Assembly: GCA_937863205.1 (NCBI GenBank)
Contig: CALMGA010000078.1
Coordinates: 1 to 22,313, forward strand
Length of the DNA: 22,313 nt
Source: an uncultured Beijerinckiaceae bacterium
GTDB lineage: Bacteria; Pseudomonadota; Alphaproteobacteria; Rhizobiales; Beijerinckiaceae
Direction: 5' to 3'
The notes beneath the pieces are model-generated. The model saw only the letters and a list, made by a program, of their open reading frames with translations, was not told the origin of the DNA and searched no databases. The position numbers and the translations under genes are program-made. Positions 8,001 through 15,783 of the stretch are shown here, piece after piece; within the stretch, counting starts at the first letter, position 1; every line of letters starts with the position of its first letter.

Positions 8001-8726
8001 GCCCTCGAAGCGCTCGCCGACCTTGTCCGCGCCGGCCGGTTCGAACGCCAGGTCGCCGTCGAGGTCGAGCCCGGGATGGCGGGGCGTTTCGTCGAAGGCG
8101 AAGCGCACCCGTGTCCGGGCGGCGGCCCCGGTCCGGCGCACGGCCGCGGTGGAGAAGCGGAATTTCGTGCGCTTGTCCGCCGCGCCCTGCGTGCCGCCGC
8201 CCTTGTAGGGACCGGCGAGGCTCGGCGCCTCGACGGCGAAGTCGAGGTGGTCGGCGGTGAAGGTCCGTCCCGACTGCGGGTCGGCGACGGCGAGCGTGCC
8301 GTCGACAACCGTGATGCGCTCCAGGCGGACGTCGAGCTGCAAGGCCGGCAGGCTCGGCAGGGTGGGCAGGGTTCGATCCTGCTGCAGGGCGAGCCGGATG
8401 ATCGGCTCTTCCAGCCGGCCTTCCACGATGTCGATCTCGCCGTGCAGCAGCGGCGCCACCGCCAGCTCGAAGTCGAGATGGCGAATGCCGATCCGCACCG
8501 GACCTTCGTCGCTGCCGATCACCGTCTGGTTGAGGCGGAGATAGGGCGTGGGCAGCAGCTTCAGATCGATGTCGCCGCCGATGGTGACCTTCTGCCCGAG
8601 CGCACGCGCGAGCTGCGCCTCCAGAACGCCGCGCTGGCCGTTCCAGTCGACGAAATAGGGGGCGATCAGCATCGTCGTCAGCACGACGACGAGAATAATG
8701 GCGAGGCCGGTGAGAAGATCGCGCAC
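5004..8726 (-). CDS. AsmA family protein (inner-membrane anchored, large periplasmic)
   Basis: A 1240-residue AsmA-family protein. The N-terminus has a single membrane helix (about 3-23, LLTGLAIILVVVLTTMLIAP) followed by FVDWN and LARALGQKVTIGGDIDLKLLPTPYLRL, typical of AsmA proteins. The body is made of repeated amphipathic beta stretches. The C-terminal AsmA-like domain, including LAGSGEATFTEATLADIN, occupies about 980-1130. The tail is an Ala/Lys/Glu-rich probable coiled coil (AAEAARKAEAERRAKAEA). Family members (AsmA, TamB, YhdP) are now viewed as bridge-like proteins carrying phospholipids between membranes; that role is inferred here. I chose GTG at 8726 because it gives MRDLLTGLAII, the usual family start. 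The longer GTG start at 8789 adds 21 polar residues. Neither has a strong ribosome site. A huge antisense ORF here is a GC artefact. Confidence 0.92.
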   Translation of the reverse strand: MRDLLTGLAIILVVVLTTMLIAPYFVDWNGQRGVLEAQLARALGQKVTIGGDIDLKLLPTPYLRLNQTVIGSDEGPVRIGIRHLDFELAVAPLLHGEIDIVEGRLEEPIIRLALQQDRTLPTLPSLPALQLDVRLERITVVDGTLAVADPQSGRTFTADHLDFAVEAPSLAGPYKGGGTQGAADKRTKFRFSTAAVRRTGAAARTRVRFAFDETPRHPGLDLDGDLAFEPAGADKVGERFEGSVVATGHLRPEGRDPVGWRLAGPLRASPQNLDFGNGELRIGSGDGDLVFAATAQGSIAGAPNLRANLTAKQLDLDRLSGVPVALGEAPPPPPRLPGLAALRALLASVAPPLPTSLDVDVASAIWGGEPLRDLAAHLSFGGAPPRSSHLAGEGPGGLHLDLDGKSLDGAEGGGFDGRFALAASDLPTALRWLRSVAPADAAIGRGDPPFRTASLASRVSVSANGVELRELTLGLDRSTLSGSARIAAGEPGHDAPGKITADLSTPALDIDALPDLQALHGASLPFDLALKLDAGALKVARAGSGSLGAGHLRLDVARTGQHLVVDDFEVDDLGGATVRAKGDLDGPATTLDLDLDAAHLDGTTALLRQVAPGRAVDALATRAGSLAPAKLHLAAGFTAGDHGRVVPSHLDISGHLAATTLAVHLAPDGGGNGVRLEATAEAPRGDGLLRQIGLPVAQADGDGAALGAGRVSLAATGPVDGSLDTRVEAAFGTSRLAVNGSFELFAAGRGGSGAVTLSSADAIPLLHALGLASPDARTSLPAELTGGLALGQTGIAVSDLKGRVDGIGVAGTLRWRSANGPGHGAGSGQRQPDDPALTGSLDIDRLTLGNLFALVLGPGRPAPSGSRWSGEPFAAGLAESPRSLVAVRAKALDLGFGLTARDATLDVATAPGSVGVTHAGGSLAGGHFAGEGTLRRDGRQATLAGTVSVSGTKLDIPALKAQITGKLDFAGGGASPLALVASLAGSGEATFTEATLADINARALPSVFAETENDTLAIDAESIGRAFEAVSLDKGQKTPAALEVGTRQLAASLTSGVLALSARGDAVRAGPVAVRAEGGYDLRRLSGTLRVTETLTALPKAWSGPPPSLAVTVTGLPGGARRSLDVGDFINAVAARAIARETARIETFEFDVRERALFNARLQFDHRREQDRLKVEADAKAAAEAARKAEAERRAKAEAARLEKERNRSDAAAPSGDSSNPLFPAPSAGNAADPTAAGRY

Positions 8727-8923
8727 GGGCTTGGTTGCTTGCTGCCGTCCAAAGGGTCTGCTCGATGGAGCGACGTGCTTTCCTTGCACTCCAAGCTTGC
8801 GAGATCAAATGGCGCACGCGATCGAACGGCGTGGGGGCGACCATGATGCGCGCTGTGGCGCAGCCCCGGCCGGGAACGCGGCAGCACCTCGCCCATTGTC
8901 CCGCGTCATCTTGGAGAGATTTC

Positions 8924-9145
8924 GTGAGCAGCAAGCAGCCCAAGACCACCGTTCCCACCGACGCCGACCTCAAGGGCAACCCGATGATCAACGGCTCCAT
9001 CGGCACAACCGCCGCCGGCGTGAACGCCGACGACATGGAGGAGCTGGCCGGCGAGAACACGGTCGAAGGCGACACGATGAACGACACCAACACCTACGGC
9101 GGCATCAACGGCGTTTCCGGGACGGGCCGCCGCAAGGAACAGTAG
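8924..9145 (+). CDS. Small acidic conserved-looking protein (73 aa)
   Basis: A 73-residue hydrophilic protein starting with GTG at 8924. The start is set by a clear ribosome site (ggagag, 8913-8918, five bases upstream). It has no Cys, Trp or membrane segment and is rich in Asn, Thr, Gly, Asp and Glu, with short motifs TDADLKGNP, GTTAAGV, ENTVEGD and NDTNTYGGIN. It looks intrinsically disordered. The composition and repeating D/N-T-N motifs resemble a small uncharacterised family I believe occurs in Hyphomicrobiales, but I cannot name it or its role. It is divergent from the AsmA gene and 93 bases upstream of the helicase, with a GC hairpin between. Confidence 0.75.
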   Translation: MSSKQPKTTVPTDADLKGNPMINGSIGTTAAGVNADDMEELAGENTVEGDTMNDTNTYGGINGVSGTGRRKEQ

Positions 9146-9152
9146 GCAACTT

Positions 9153-9176
9153 GCCGGCGGTGGTGACATCGCCGGC
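9153..9176 (+). terminator. GC-rich hairpin after the small protein gene
   Basis: The seven-base arms gccggcg (9153-9159) and cgccggc (9170-9176) flank a 10-base loop, starting 7 bases after the stop codon of the small gene. The position suits a terminator or attenuator, but the following bases (ttggcg) are not T-rich, so intrinsic termination is doubtful. Confidence 0.3.
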
Positions 9177-9238
9177 TTGGCGTTCCACATTGCAGACGAT
9201 GCTTCGCAGTTTGTTCCCATTGCGGGCGAGGTACCACC

Positions 9239-11647
9239 TTGCGCCCTGAAGACCTCGCCGCGGTGCCGGACGCGCCCGTGCGTTCCGGCGGCATCGCCGA
9301 CCGCGCCCGCGCGCGCCACGGCGAGATCCGCTACCTCGACGGCCTCAACCCCGAGCAGCGGCAGGCCGTGGAGGCGATCGACGGGCCGGTGCTGGTGCTG
9401 GCCGGCGCCGGCACCGGCAAGACCCGCGTGCTGACCACGCGCATCGCGCACATCATCGCTTCGGGCAGGGCACGCGCCTGGGAGATCCTTGCCGTCACCT
9501 TCACCAACAAGGCGGCGCGCGAGATGAAGGAGCGTGTCGCCGTTCTCGCCGGGCCGGTTGCCGAGGGCATGCCCTGGCTCGGCACCTTTCACGCCATTTC
9601 CACCAAGATCCTGCGCCGCCACGCCGAGCTTGTCGGTTTGAAGTCCGGCTTCACCATCCTCGACACCGATGACCAGATCCGCCTGCTGAAGCAGGTGATC
9701 TCGGTCGAGAACATCGACGAGAAGCGCTGGCCGGCGCGCTCGCTCGCCCACGCCATCGACGGCTGGAAGAACAAGGGGCTCGCCCCCAAGAACGTGCCGC
9801 TGGCCGAGGCGATGGCCTTTGCCAACGGCCGCGGACGCGACTGCTACGAGCGCTACCAGGAGCGCTTGAAGATCCTCAACGCCACCGATTTCGGCGACCT
9901 GCTGCTGGAATGCGTACGGTTGTTCCGTGACAACCCGGACGTGCTAGCACAATACCGCCAGCGCTTCCGCTTCATGCTGGTCGACGAGTACCAGGATACC
10001 AACACGGTGCAGTACCTCTGGCTGCGGCTGCTCGCCGGCACGGCCGGTGAGGCGGGCGCAGGGGAGGTCGGGCGTCACAACATCTGCTGCGTCGGCGACG
10101 ACGACCAGTCGATCTACGGCTGGCGCGGCGCCGAAGTGGACAACATCCTGCGCTTCGAGACCGACTTCCCTGGCGCCACCGTGATCCGGCTGGAGCGCAA
10201 CTACCGCTCCACCGGCCACATCCTGGCCACCGCCGCCGGCCTGATCGCGCGCAACGAGGGGCGGCTCGGCAAGACGCTGTTCACCGACGGCGAAGCCGGC
10301 GACAAGCCATCCGTCACCGGCGTTTGGGACTCGGAAGAAGAAGCCCGAACGGTGGGCGAGGAGATCGAGCAGCTCCAGCACAAGGGGCACGGCCTGGACG
10401 AGATCGCCATCCTGGTGCGTGCCTCGTTCCAGATGCGCGAGTTCGAGGAGCGCTTCATCACGCTCGGCCTGCCCTACCGGGTGATCGGCGGCCCGCGCTT
10501 CTACGAGCGGCTGGAGATCCGCGACGCGCTCGCCTACCTCCGCTGCACCGCCCAGCCGGCCGACGACCTCGCCTTCGAGCGCATCTTCAACACGCCCAAG
10601 CGCGGGCTGGGCGAGGCGACGCTGCAGATCATCCACGACCATGCCCGGCGCGAGCGCGTGCCGCTGATGGTGTCGGCCCGCTTCCTGAGCGAAACGGAGG
10701 AGCTGAAGCCCAAGCAGCGGCAGACGCTGCGCGCCCTGCTTGACGACATCGTGCGCTGGGCCGGGCTGATCGAGGTGAAGCCCCAGGGCGAACTGGCCGA
10801 GCTGATCCTGGAAGAGTCCGGCTACACCGCGATGTGGCAGAAGGACCGCACGGCCGAGGCGGCAGGGCGGCTTGAGAACCTCAAGGAGCTTGTCCGCTCG
10901 ATGGAGGAGTTTCCCGACCTCGCCGCCTTTCTCGAACACATCTCGCTCGTCATGGACGCGGCCGACTCCGGCGGCGGGGCCAAGGTCAGCGTGATGACGC
11001 TGCATGCCGCCAAGGGGCTGGAGTTCGAGACCGTGTTCCTGCCGGGCTGGGAGGAGGGGTTGTTTCCCCACCAGCGATCCCTCGACGAATCCGGCCGCGC
11101 CGGTTTGGAGGAGGAGCGCCGCCTCGCTTACGTCGGCGTCACCCGTGCCAAGCGCCGTGCCCGGATCCTGTTCGCCACCAACCGCCGCATCCACGGCCTA
11201 TGGCAGACCACCGTGCCCTCGCGCTTCCTCGACGAGTTGCCGGAAAGCCACGTCGAAGTCGTGGAGAAGGCCAACGGCAACGCCTACGGCGGTTATGCCC
11301 AATCGCGCTTCGCCAACATGGACCAGTTCGCCTCGCCCTATGCGACGCCGGGCTGGCAGCGCGCCCAGCGCCGGCAGGACGATGCGGGCCCCGGTGGCAG
11401 CGGGTCCGGCGGCGGATTCGGCAGGGGCGCAGCGCGTTCGGGCGCCGCACGGAGGGGCCCGATGCAGATCGAGGGCGAACTCGTGGCCAAGGCCACGGTC
11501 GCCTCGGCCTTCGCCAAAGGTATGCGGGTATTCCACCAAAGGTTTGGCAGCGGCTCCGTGCTGGCGGTGGAGGGCAACAAGCTGGCCGTCGACTTCGACG
11601 ATGTCGGCCGCAAGACGGTGCTGGAAGCCTTCATCCAGGCGACCTGA
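9239..11647 (+). CDS. uvrD: UvrD/PcrA family ATP-dependent DNA helicase
   Basis: An 802-residue superfamily 1A 3'-5' DNA helicase used in nucleotide excision and mismatch repair and in clearing replication blocks. All motifs are visible: Walker A GAGTGKT (56-62), TFTNKAAREM, Walker B VDEYQDT (248-254), GDDDQSIYGWRG (286-297), LERNYRS, TLHAAKGLEFE (about 587-597) and EEERRLAYVGVTRAKRR (about 623-639). A Gly/Ser/Arg-rich linker (about 710-740) leads to a C-terminal Tudor-like domain, GMRVFHQRFGSGSVLAVEG, the RNA-polymerase-binding module of UvrD/PcrA. The TTG start at 9239 has gagg (9228-9231) seven bases upstream. The length is usual for the family. No LexA box was seen upstream. It converges with the FkbM gene, 21 bases between stops. 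Confidence 0.96.
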   Translation: MRPEDLAAVPDAPVRSGGIADRARARHGEIRYLDGLNPEQRQAVEAIDGPVLVLAGAGTGKTRVLTTRIAHIIASGRARAWEILAVTFTNKAAREMKERVAVLAGPVAEGMPWLGTFHAISTKILRRHAELVGLKSGFTILDTDDQIRLLKQVISVENIDEKRWPARSLAHAIDGWKNKGLAPKNVPLAEAMAFANGRGRDCYERYQERLKILNATDFGDLLLECVRLFRDNPDVLAQYRQRFRFMLVDEYQDTNTVQYLWLRLLAGTAGEAGAGEVGRHNICCVGDDDQSIYGWRGAEVDNILRFETDFPGATVIRLERNYRSTGHILATAAGLIARNEGRLGKTLFTDGEAGDKPSVTGVWDSEEEARTVGEEIEQLQHKGHGLDEIAILVRASFQMREFEERFITLGLPYRVIGGPRFYERLEIRDALAYLRCTAQPADDLAFERIFNTPKRGLGEATLQIIHDHARRERVPLMVSARFLSETEELKPKQRQTLRALLDDIVRWAGLIEVKPQGELAELILEESGYTAMWQKDRTAEAAGRLENLKELVRSMEEFPDLAAFLEHISLVMDAADSGGGAKVSVMTLHAAKGLEFETVFLPGWEEGLFPHQRSLDESGRAGLEEERRLAYVGVTRAKRRARILFATNRRIHGLWQTTVPSRFLDELPESHVEVVEKANGNAYGGYAQSRFANMDQFASPYATPGWQRAQRRQDDAGPGGSGSGGGFGRGAARSGAARRGPMQIEGELVAKATVASAFAKGMRVFHQRFGSGSVLAVEGNKLAVDFDDVGRKTVLEAFIQAT

Positions 11648-11668
11648 TCGCACGAACGATGCCCGCGC

Positions 11669-12799
11669 TCAGAAACGCGGGTTGCGCCAAACCTGGGTGC
11701 CATCGTGGCTGGTCAGGCCGACCAGGGAGGGAAGTCCCGGACGATAAGGCATCAGCCGCGTCGGCACCTCGTGTTCCAGGTGCCAGCCGGCGGCGAAGAG
11801 CGTCTCCATCACGTCGCCATCGAGCTTGCGCGAATGGGTGCCGATCACCAGCCAGCGCGCGCATTCGCTGAGGTCGGCCCCGAAGGCGGCGCAAAGCTCT
11901 CCTTCCGTACCCTGAACGTCGATATGGATGAGGTCCCACAGTCTTTGTCTGCGAAGCAGCTTGTCGAAGGCGACGATGGTGACGTCGATCATGATGTCGA
12001 GGGCAACCGGGTCGGTATAGTGCGAAGCGTCGTCCTCATTCAGCCCGCCATCGGCCGTCCGCCGCACCGGGCGGCTACCGGCCTGGTTGCGGAAATCGTC
12101 GAGCCTCGGCCATTTCGCCGTTCCCGCCTGGATCCCCACGGCCGCCTGCACCACCGTCGCATCGAATTCATTGTCGGCAAGGTTGACCTTCATGCTGGCG
12201 CAGCGTCGGGGATCCGCCTCGACGCCGAGCAGGCTGATGTCGCGGATGCCCCGGTTGCGGGCGGCGACGCCGCTGGCCACCAGCCAGGGCCCGAGACCGG
12301 CGCCGAGTTCCATCGCCGCGAAGCGGTCCCCCGCCGACTTCACGGCCTTCAGCGTGCCCAGCCACTCGGTGGTGTGTGCGAAGTGGTCGCACGGGTCGGG
12401 AATGCCATTGATGACGTTGTCCAGTCCGGCGCAGCCGTCCCACAGCATCGAGATGCGCGTGCGGCTTCCGATGTAGTCGGTCACGAAACCGGGCTTGGCC
12501 TGAAGGTCCTTGGGCCTGAATTCGTCGAAGATGGCGAGATCGGCCTTCGCATAGCCGGGGAAAAGGCGGAAATCCCCGGAGCTGGGATCGATGCCCCGTG
12601 TTCTTTTGTGCTCCGAGGAGGCGGCAAAGGCCCGAACGAGGTCGGCGTGGGTGTTCGTTCCCGTCGCGATGAGATCGAGATAGAAGGCTTCGCCAGTGCC
12701 GTCGGGCTCGCGCTTCAGAAATGCTTCGTAGAGCGAGGAAACGAAGGCGGCCGAGTCATCGACGAACTCCGGATTGGAGGCTCCGCTCACGGTCACCAT
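11669..12799 (-). CDS. DUF4214 domain-containing FkbM family methyltransferase
   Basis: A 376-residue two-domain protein. Residues about 12-66 form a DUF4214 domain (FVSSLYEAFLKREPDGTG, then ADLVRAFAASSEHK), often found in surface-glycan or S-layer-associated proteins. The C-terminal half is an FkbM-type SAM methyltransferase: motif I ELGAGLG (164-170), GVEADP (192-197) as the acidic SAM-ribose strand, and IHIDVQGTEGEL (291-302). The substrate is probably a sugar hydroxyl, inferred from the family. I chose ATG at 12799 because gagagaag lies just upstream and conserved sequence begins soon after. An upstream extension to 13000 is possible but looks non-coding (arginine-rich). The neighbouring upstream gene is another methyltransferase, 244 bases away. 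Confidence 0.85.
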   Translation of the reverse strand: MVTVSGASNPEFVDDSAAFVSSLYEAFLKREPDGTGEAFYLDLIATGTNTHADLVRAFAASSEHKRTRGIDPSSGDFRLFPGYAKADLAIFDEFRPKDLQAKPGFVTDYIGSRTRISMLWDGCAGLDNVINGIPDPCDHFAHTTEWLGTLKAVKSAGDRFAAMELGAGLGPWLVASGVAARNRGIRDISLLGVEADPRRCASMKVNLADNEFDATVVQAAVGIQAGTAKWPRLDDFRNQAGSRPVRRTADGGLNEDDASHYTDPVALDIMIDVTIVAFDKLLRRQRLWDLIHIDVQGTEGELCAAFGADLSECARWLVIGTHSRKLDGDVMETLFAAGWHLEHEVPTRLMPYRPGLPSLVGLTSHDGTQVWRNPRF

Positions 12800-12924
12800 C
12801 CTTCTCTCAACTGCTTTCGCGGGCGAATTCTTGGCAGCGCACGGAAGACGTGGCAACTTCGATGCCGCGCCGTCTGCGAACAGGGTTAGCGCGGATGGCC
12901 GGCGTCGGGGCAAGCTGCGTGCCC

Positions 12925-12942
12925 GCATCCGATCATGGATGC
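12925..12942. repeat. Short inverted repeat between the methyltransferase genes
   Basis: gcatcc and ggatgc flank gatcat in the 244-base gap between the two methyltransferase genes. It has no T-tract. It could be a weak hairpin or a protein-binding site, and the rest of the gap shows no gene. Confidence 0.35.
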
Positions 12943-13043
12943 GCTGCGCGGTGTTGCAGCTGTCCAAGGGCTTTTGAGATCTCGCGCCGGGCAGCGGCAC
13001 CTCCTTCGCGCGCGTCTCGGGGGGTCGTCGGACGTGTTCGGCG

Positions 13044-13850
13044 CTACTCGGGCCGACCGATGCGCGACATCAAATCGGCGAGGGAGCCGGTCAGCGTCCG
13101 GCTTGCCAATCCGTAGAGGCCATCGGCCACATGGAAGTTCAGTCCCCGCTCCTTCGCGAAAAGACTCAGCGTCCTGTGGCTGTAGGTGGTGACGTGCCCG
13201 TTTCGAGGAGCGAGATACCACCAGTTGGCCCTGAGCTGCATGATGTCGTCCGGCTGCAGGGTTTGTCCGAAGATGATCGCGATCTCCGGGCCGCAGAGCG
13301 AGAACATGTCGTCGAAGGTGGCGATGGGGCTGGGGCTATGCTCGATGACTTCGAACGAGACGACGAAGTCGAAGCGTTTTCTGGGCCGCTCGGGCGAGGA
13401 AAAAGGATCGAAGCTCGCGAAGTTGAACCCGCGCTCGTTCATCACCGACGAGAAATGCCCGCTTCCCGACCCATAGTCGAGCGCGCACAAATCTTCGAGA
13501 CCCTTGAAACGCTGTGTCAAGTCCATCGCCGTGCGTTGCGCCCGCGTGCCGGTATACTCTGGATCGACACGCAGATAGCCCTCGTTGTAGACGAGATCGG
13601 CGAAGTCGTTCGTGGACCAGTCATCGAAAAAAGTCGTGAACGTGCAGTCGCAATGATCGCAGCGGAAGTAATAAACCGGAATGCCGCTGAATCCTAAGCC
13701 GTACTGGTTGGCGTTGCAGAACTTCCTGAAATCCGTCACGGCAAATTCGTGGGTGGACGCGCCGCATATCTTGCACGGGGGACGGTGCATCGCGGTCGAG
13801 AGATCGAGCGGTCGGTCCAAGCGCAGGATCTTGCGGGTGACGGCATCCAT
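13044..13850 (-). CDS. Class I SAM-dependent methyltransferase with N-terminal cysteine cluster
   Basis: A 268-residue methyltransferase. The N-terminal part has CKIC (C26, C29) and CDHC (C64, C67), a probable zinc site of the kind seen in sugar C-methyltransferase-like proteins. The Rossmann core follows: motif I LDYGSGSGHF (124-133) and FDFVVSFEVIEH (motif II region), as in the Methyltransf_23 group. The substrate is unknown; nucleotide-sugar or glycan methylation is the family-based guess. The ATG at 13850 has aaggag eight bases upstream. A perfect TTGACA lies at 13898-13893 on this strand. The base composition is visibly more AT-rich than the flanking genes, which may indicate horizontal acquisition. 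Confidence 0.87.
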   Translation of the reverse strand: MDAVTRKILRLDRPLDLSTAMHRPPCKICGASTHEFAVTDFRKFCNANQYGLGFSGIPVYYFRCDHCDCTFTTFFDDWSTNDFADLVYNEGYLRVDPEYTGTRAQRTAMDLTQRFKGLEDLCALDYGSGSGHFSSVMNERGFNFASFDPFSSPERPRKRFDFVVSFEVIEHSPSPIATFDDMFSLCGPEIAIIFGQTLQPDDIMQLRANWWYLAPRNGHVTTYSHRTLSLFAKERGLNFHVADGLYGLASRTLTGSLADLMSRIGRPE

Positions 13851-13869
13851 GGGCGGGTCTCCTTCTCCT

Positions 13870-13898
13870 GCGTGTCCACCGCCGGACCCTTATGTCAA
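13870..13898 (-). promoter_or_regulatory. Possible promoter of the cysteine-cluster methyltransferase gene
   Basis: TTGACA (13898-13893, minus strand) is followed after 17 bases by ACACGC, a poor -10 match. The start codon is about 20 bases further on. Only the -35 box is convincing. Confidence 0.25.
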
Positions 13899-14008
13899 GG
13901 TGGAGATCGGCATGGCGCGCCGGGACGAAGCGTCCGAGCCGAAAGAGCAGGTCTCGGACATGGCGTCGACGCGCCGGTCGCGGCCACCCGCCCCGAGCGG
14001 CAAGGACC

Positions 14009-15667
14009 TCACCACCTCGGGTCGTTGAACTGCTTGAAGCGGACGGTCACCCACACCTTGGCATCGGGCGGGGCGCCCACGATGTTGATGTTGGCGCCAT
14101 CAAGGTTGACCACCGCCGTTGCCGGCAGGGTTTGCGCCACCAGGCCATTGCGCCAGACCGCCTCGAAGCCGGCGACGTATCTCGCCCGGTCCCCAAGGCC
14201 GTGGGGCAGCCTCGCCGATCCCGATCGGTCGGTGACGCCCATCAGCACGATGGGGAGCGACATCGGCATGCCGCAGCCCAGCGCGTTGGCATTCACCGTG
14301 ACGCTGCCGGCCGGCATGTCGAGGAAGCTGTCGCCGGCCGAACACAGCGAAGCGTTGGCGACCGTCGCGTCGATCGCCGTGCCGGTGATGAGGCGGTAGG
14401 TCGTGCCGGCCGACAGGACGCGCGCCGAGCGGTTCTCGATCCGCAGGCCGTCGTTGCCGTTGAGGGCGTTGTAGAGGTAGGCGCCTTTCAGGTTGATCGT
14501 GGTCTTGCCCGAGCGCGGCGTGACGCGGATCAGCGGCCCGTGCAGCGACGAGGCGATCCAGGTTCCGTCGAGCTGCACGTAGGCCGGCCCGGGATCGTCG
14601 ACCAGGATGCCTTCGCCGTTGCTGCTGTCGACCGCCGCGCCGGCGACAAGGATCGTTTCCCGGTTCTCGGCATCGACGTAGGCGCGGTCGATGCGCACGC
14701 CGACCCCGTTGCCGATGATGTCGGAGGCGACGCTCTGCACGCCACCGAAGCCGCCGGCGGAATGCACGCCGGCACCGCCGCAGCCGGTAATCTTCAGGTG
14801 GTCGAAGTCGAACTCGCTGCCGAGTTGGGTCGGGCTGACGCCGTTGACCGCGAGGCAGTCGTGCTGCGCGCTGATCTGGCCGGCCTGCCAGGTCACCACA
14901 TCCGCGCCATCGGCGTGCAGGCCGTTCCACAGCTTGGTCGTCCTGTAGGCGCGGCCATCGGGCCAGGTCGCGCGCAGGGTCGTCGCCTCGCCGGTCGGCA
15001 GGTCGTCCTGGCCGCCGATCACGACGTCGTGCAATTCGCTCCGGGTCAGGAGCTTGGCGGCGAGCGCCCAGCCGCCGGTCATGGTGGTCGTCGACTGGAT
15101 CGCGAAGCCTTCCAGGTGCAGTCCGTTCACCTCCTTGCCCGGCGCGTGGGTGAAGCTCAGAAGGTCAGTCGTGGTCGAGCGGCCGGCGTAAAGGAACACG
15201 GTCGAGTGCCCCCCCGATCCGTTGATCGAGACGTGGCCGCCGACGTGGGTCAGGCCCGCCGTGAAGCGGCACACCCCCGCCGGAGCCACGCCGTTCCGGC
15301 CCTCGGTCAAGGCGTCGAGCCAGCTTTGGATGCCGCGCGTGTCGTCGGTGATGCCGTCGCAGCGGGCATAGTCGGCGAGGTCGACGGTGTTGCCCGTCGA
15401 TCGGTTCGCCGTGGATCGGGACGCTTCGGCCGGCGCCCGCGAAGACTCCCTGGCCGAAGCCTCCCTGGCCAAAACTCCGTGGCTCAGCAGCGCGAGTACG
15501 GCGAGCAGGGAGGTCGCCACGAGCCGACCTGCCGTTCCGGCTGGCCGTCCAGGATGCCGGACGGAAAGGCGCGCAGGGGTTCCCGGTTCGGATCCGATGG
15601 GGATCGATAGATTTAAATGGCCGACCGAAGTCGATGTTCGGTCCGATGCCCTCATGCGCTGGTGCAT
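14009..15667 (-). CDS. Secreted right-handed beta-helix (pectate-lyase-like) protein
   Basis: About 552 residues from ATG at 15667. A hydrophobic segment, LVATSLLAVLALLSHGVLA, looks like a signal peptide core, with likely cleavage after HGVLA. The mature protein begins with a pattern typical of pectate-lyase superfamily beta-helix proteins (DLADYARCDGITDDTRGIQSWLDAL, split here as DGITDDTRGIQSWL and GVAPAGVCRF), followed by many short beta-turn repeats (VNGLHLEGFAI, DHLKITGCGG, SDIIGNGVGVRI). No catalytic residues could be assigned. It may bind or cleave a surface polysaccharide. The start is uncertain: ATG at 15655 or GTG at 15784, overlapping the hydrolase stop as TAGTG, are alternatives, and all give a long N-region before the hydrophobic core. 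It lies next to a hydrolase and two methyltransferase genes. Confidence 0.8.
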   Translation of the reverse strand: MHQRMRASDRTSTSVGHLNLSIPIGSEPGTPARLSVRHPGRPAGTAGRLVATSLLAVLALLSHGVLAREASARESSRAPAEASRSTANRSTGNTVDLADYARCDGITDDTRGIQSWLDALTEGRNGVAPAGVCRFTAGLTHVGGHVSINGSGGHSTVFLYAGRSTTTDLLSFTHAPGKEVNGLHLEGFAIQSTTTMTGGWALAAKLLTRSELHDVVIGGQDDLPTGEATTLRATWPDGRAYRTTKLWNGLHADGADVVTWQAGQISAQHDCLAVNGVSPTQLGSEFDFDHLKITGCGGAGVHSAGGFGGVQSVASDIIGNGVGVRIDRAYVDAENRETILVAGAAVDSSNGEGILVDDPGPAYVQLDGTWIASSLHGPLIRVTPRSGKTTINLKGAYLYNALNGNDGLRIENRSARVLSAGTTYRLITGTAIDATVANASLCSAGDSFLDMPAGSVTVNANALGCGMPMSLPIVLMGVTDRSGSARLPHGLGDRARYVAGFEAVWRNGLVAQTLPATAVVNLDGANINIVGAPPDAKVWVTVRFKQFNDPRW

Positions 15668-15691
15668 CGGGATGGAAGCTGGCTGAAGGAC

Positions 15692-15716
15692 CCTCCTCGC
15701 GCCTTGCACGAGGAGG
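15692..15716 (-). terminator. Hairpin between hydrolase and beta-helix genes
   Basis: The eight-base arms cctcctcg (15692-15699) and cgaggagg (15709-15716) flank a 9-base loop, about 70 bases after the hydrolase stop. The minus-strand tail (gtccttc) is only slightly T-rich. If it terminates, the beta-helix gene must start downstream of it, which favours ATG 15667 over GTG 15784. Confidence 0.35.
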
Positions 15717-15783
15717 ATCGGCGTTGGTGTGGCGCTGCCGGCCCCTTCAGCCGAGCCATGCACCATCCGTCTGGGTCGTCGCA

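Noticed and set aside
5229..8846. A 1205-codon open frame antisense to the AsmA gene
   Set aside because: It mirrors the AsmA frame in very GC-rich DNA, its sequence is arginine/glycine/alanine/glutamine-rich without any domain, and the AsmA protein on the other strand is clearly recognisable.
9146..9238. A LexA (SOS) box upstream of the helicase
   Set aside because: GTTC appears twice, but no partner half-site at the seven-base spacing of alphaproteobacterial LexA boxes was found.
12800..13000. Upstream extension of the FkbM methyltransferase to 13000
   Set aside because: The added segment is arginine-rich and low in any conserved pattern, and a ribosome site marks ATG 12799.
13892..15610. 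A 572-codon plus-strand frame opposite the beta-helix gene
   Set aside because: Its composition is that of a GC-rich shadow frame, and the opposite strand encodes a signal peptide and beta-helix pattern.
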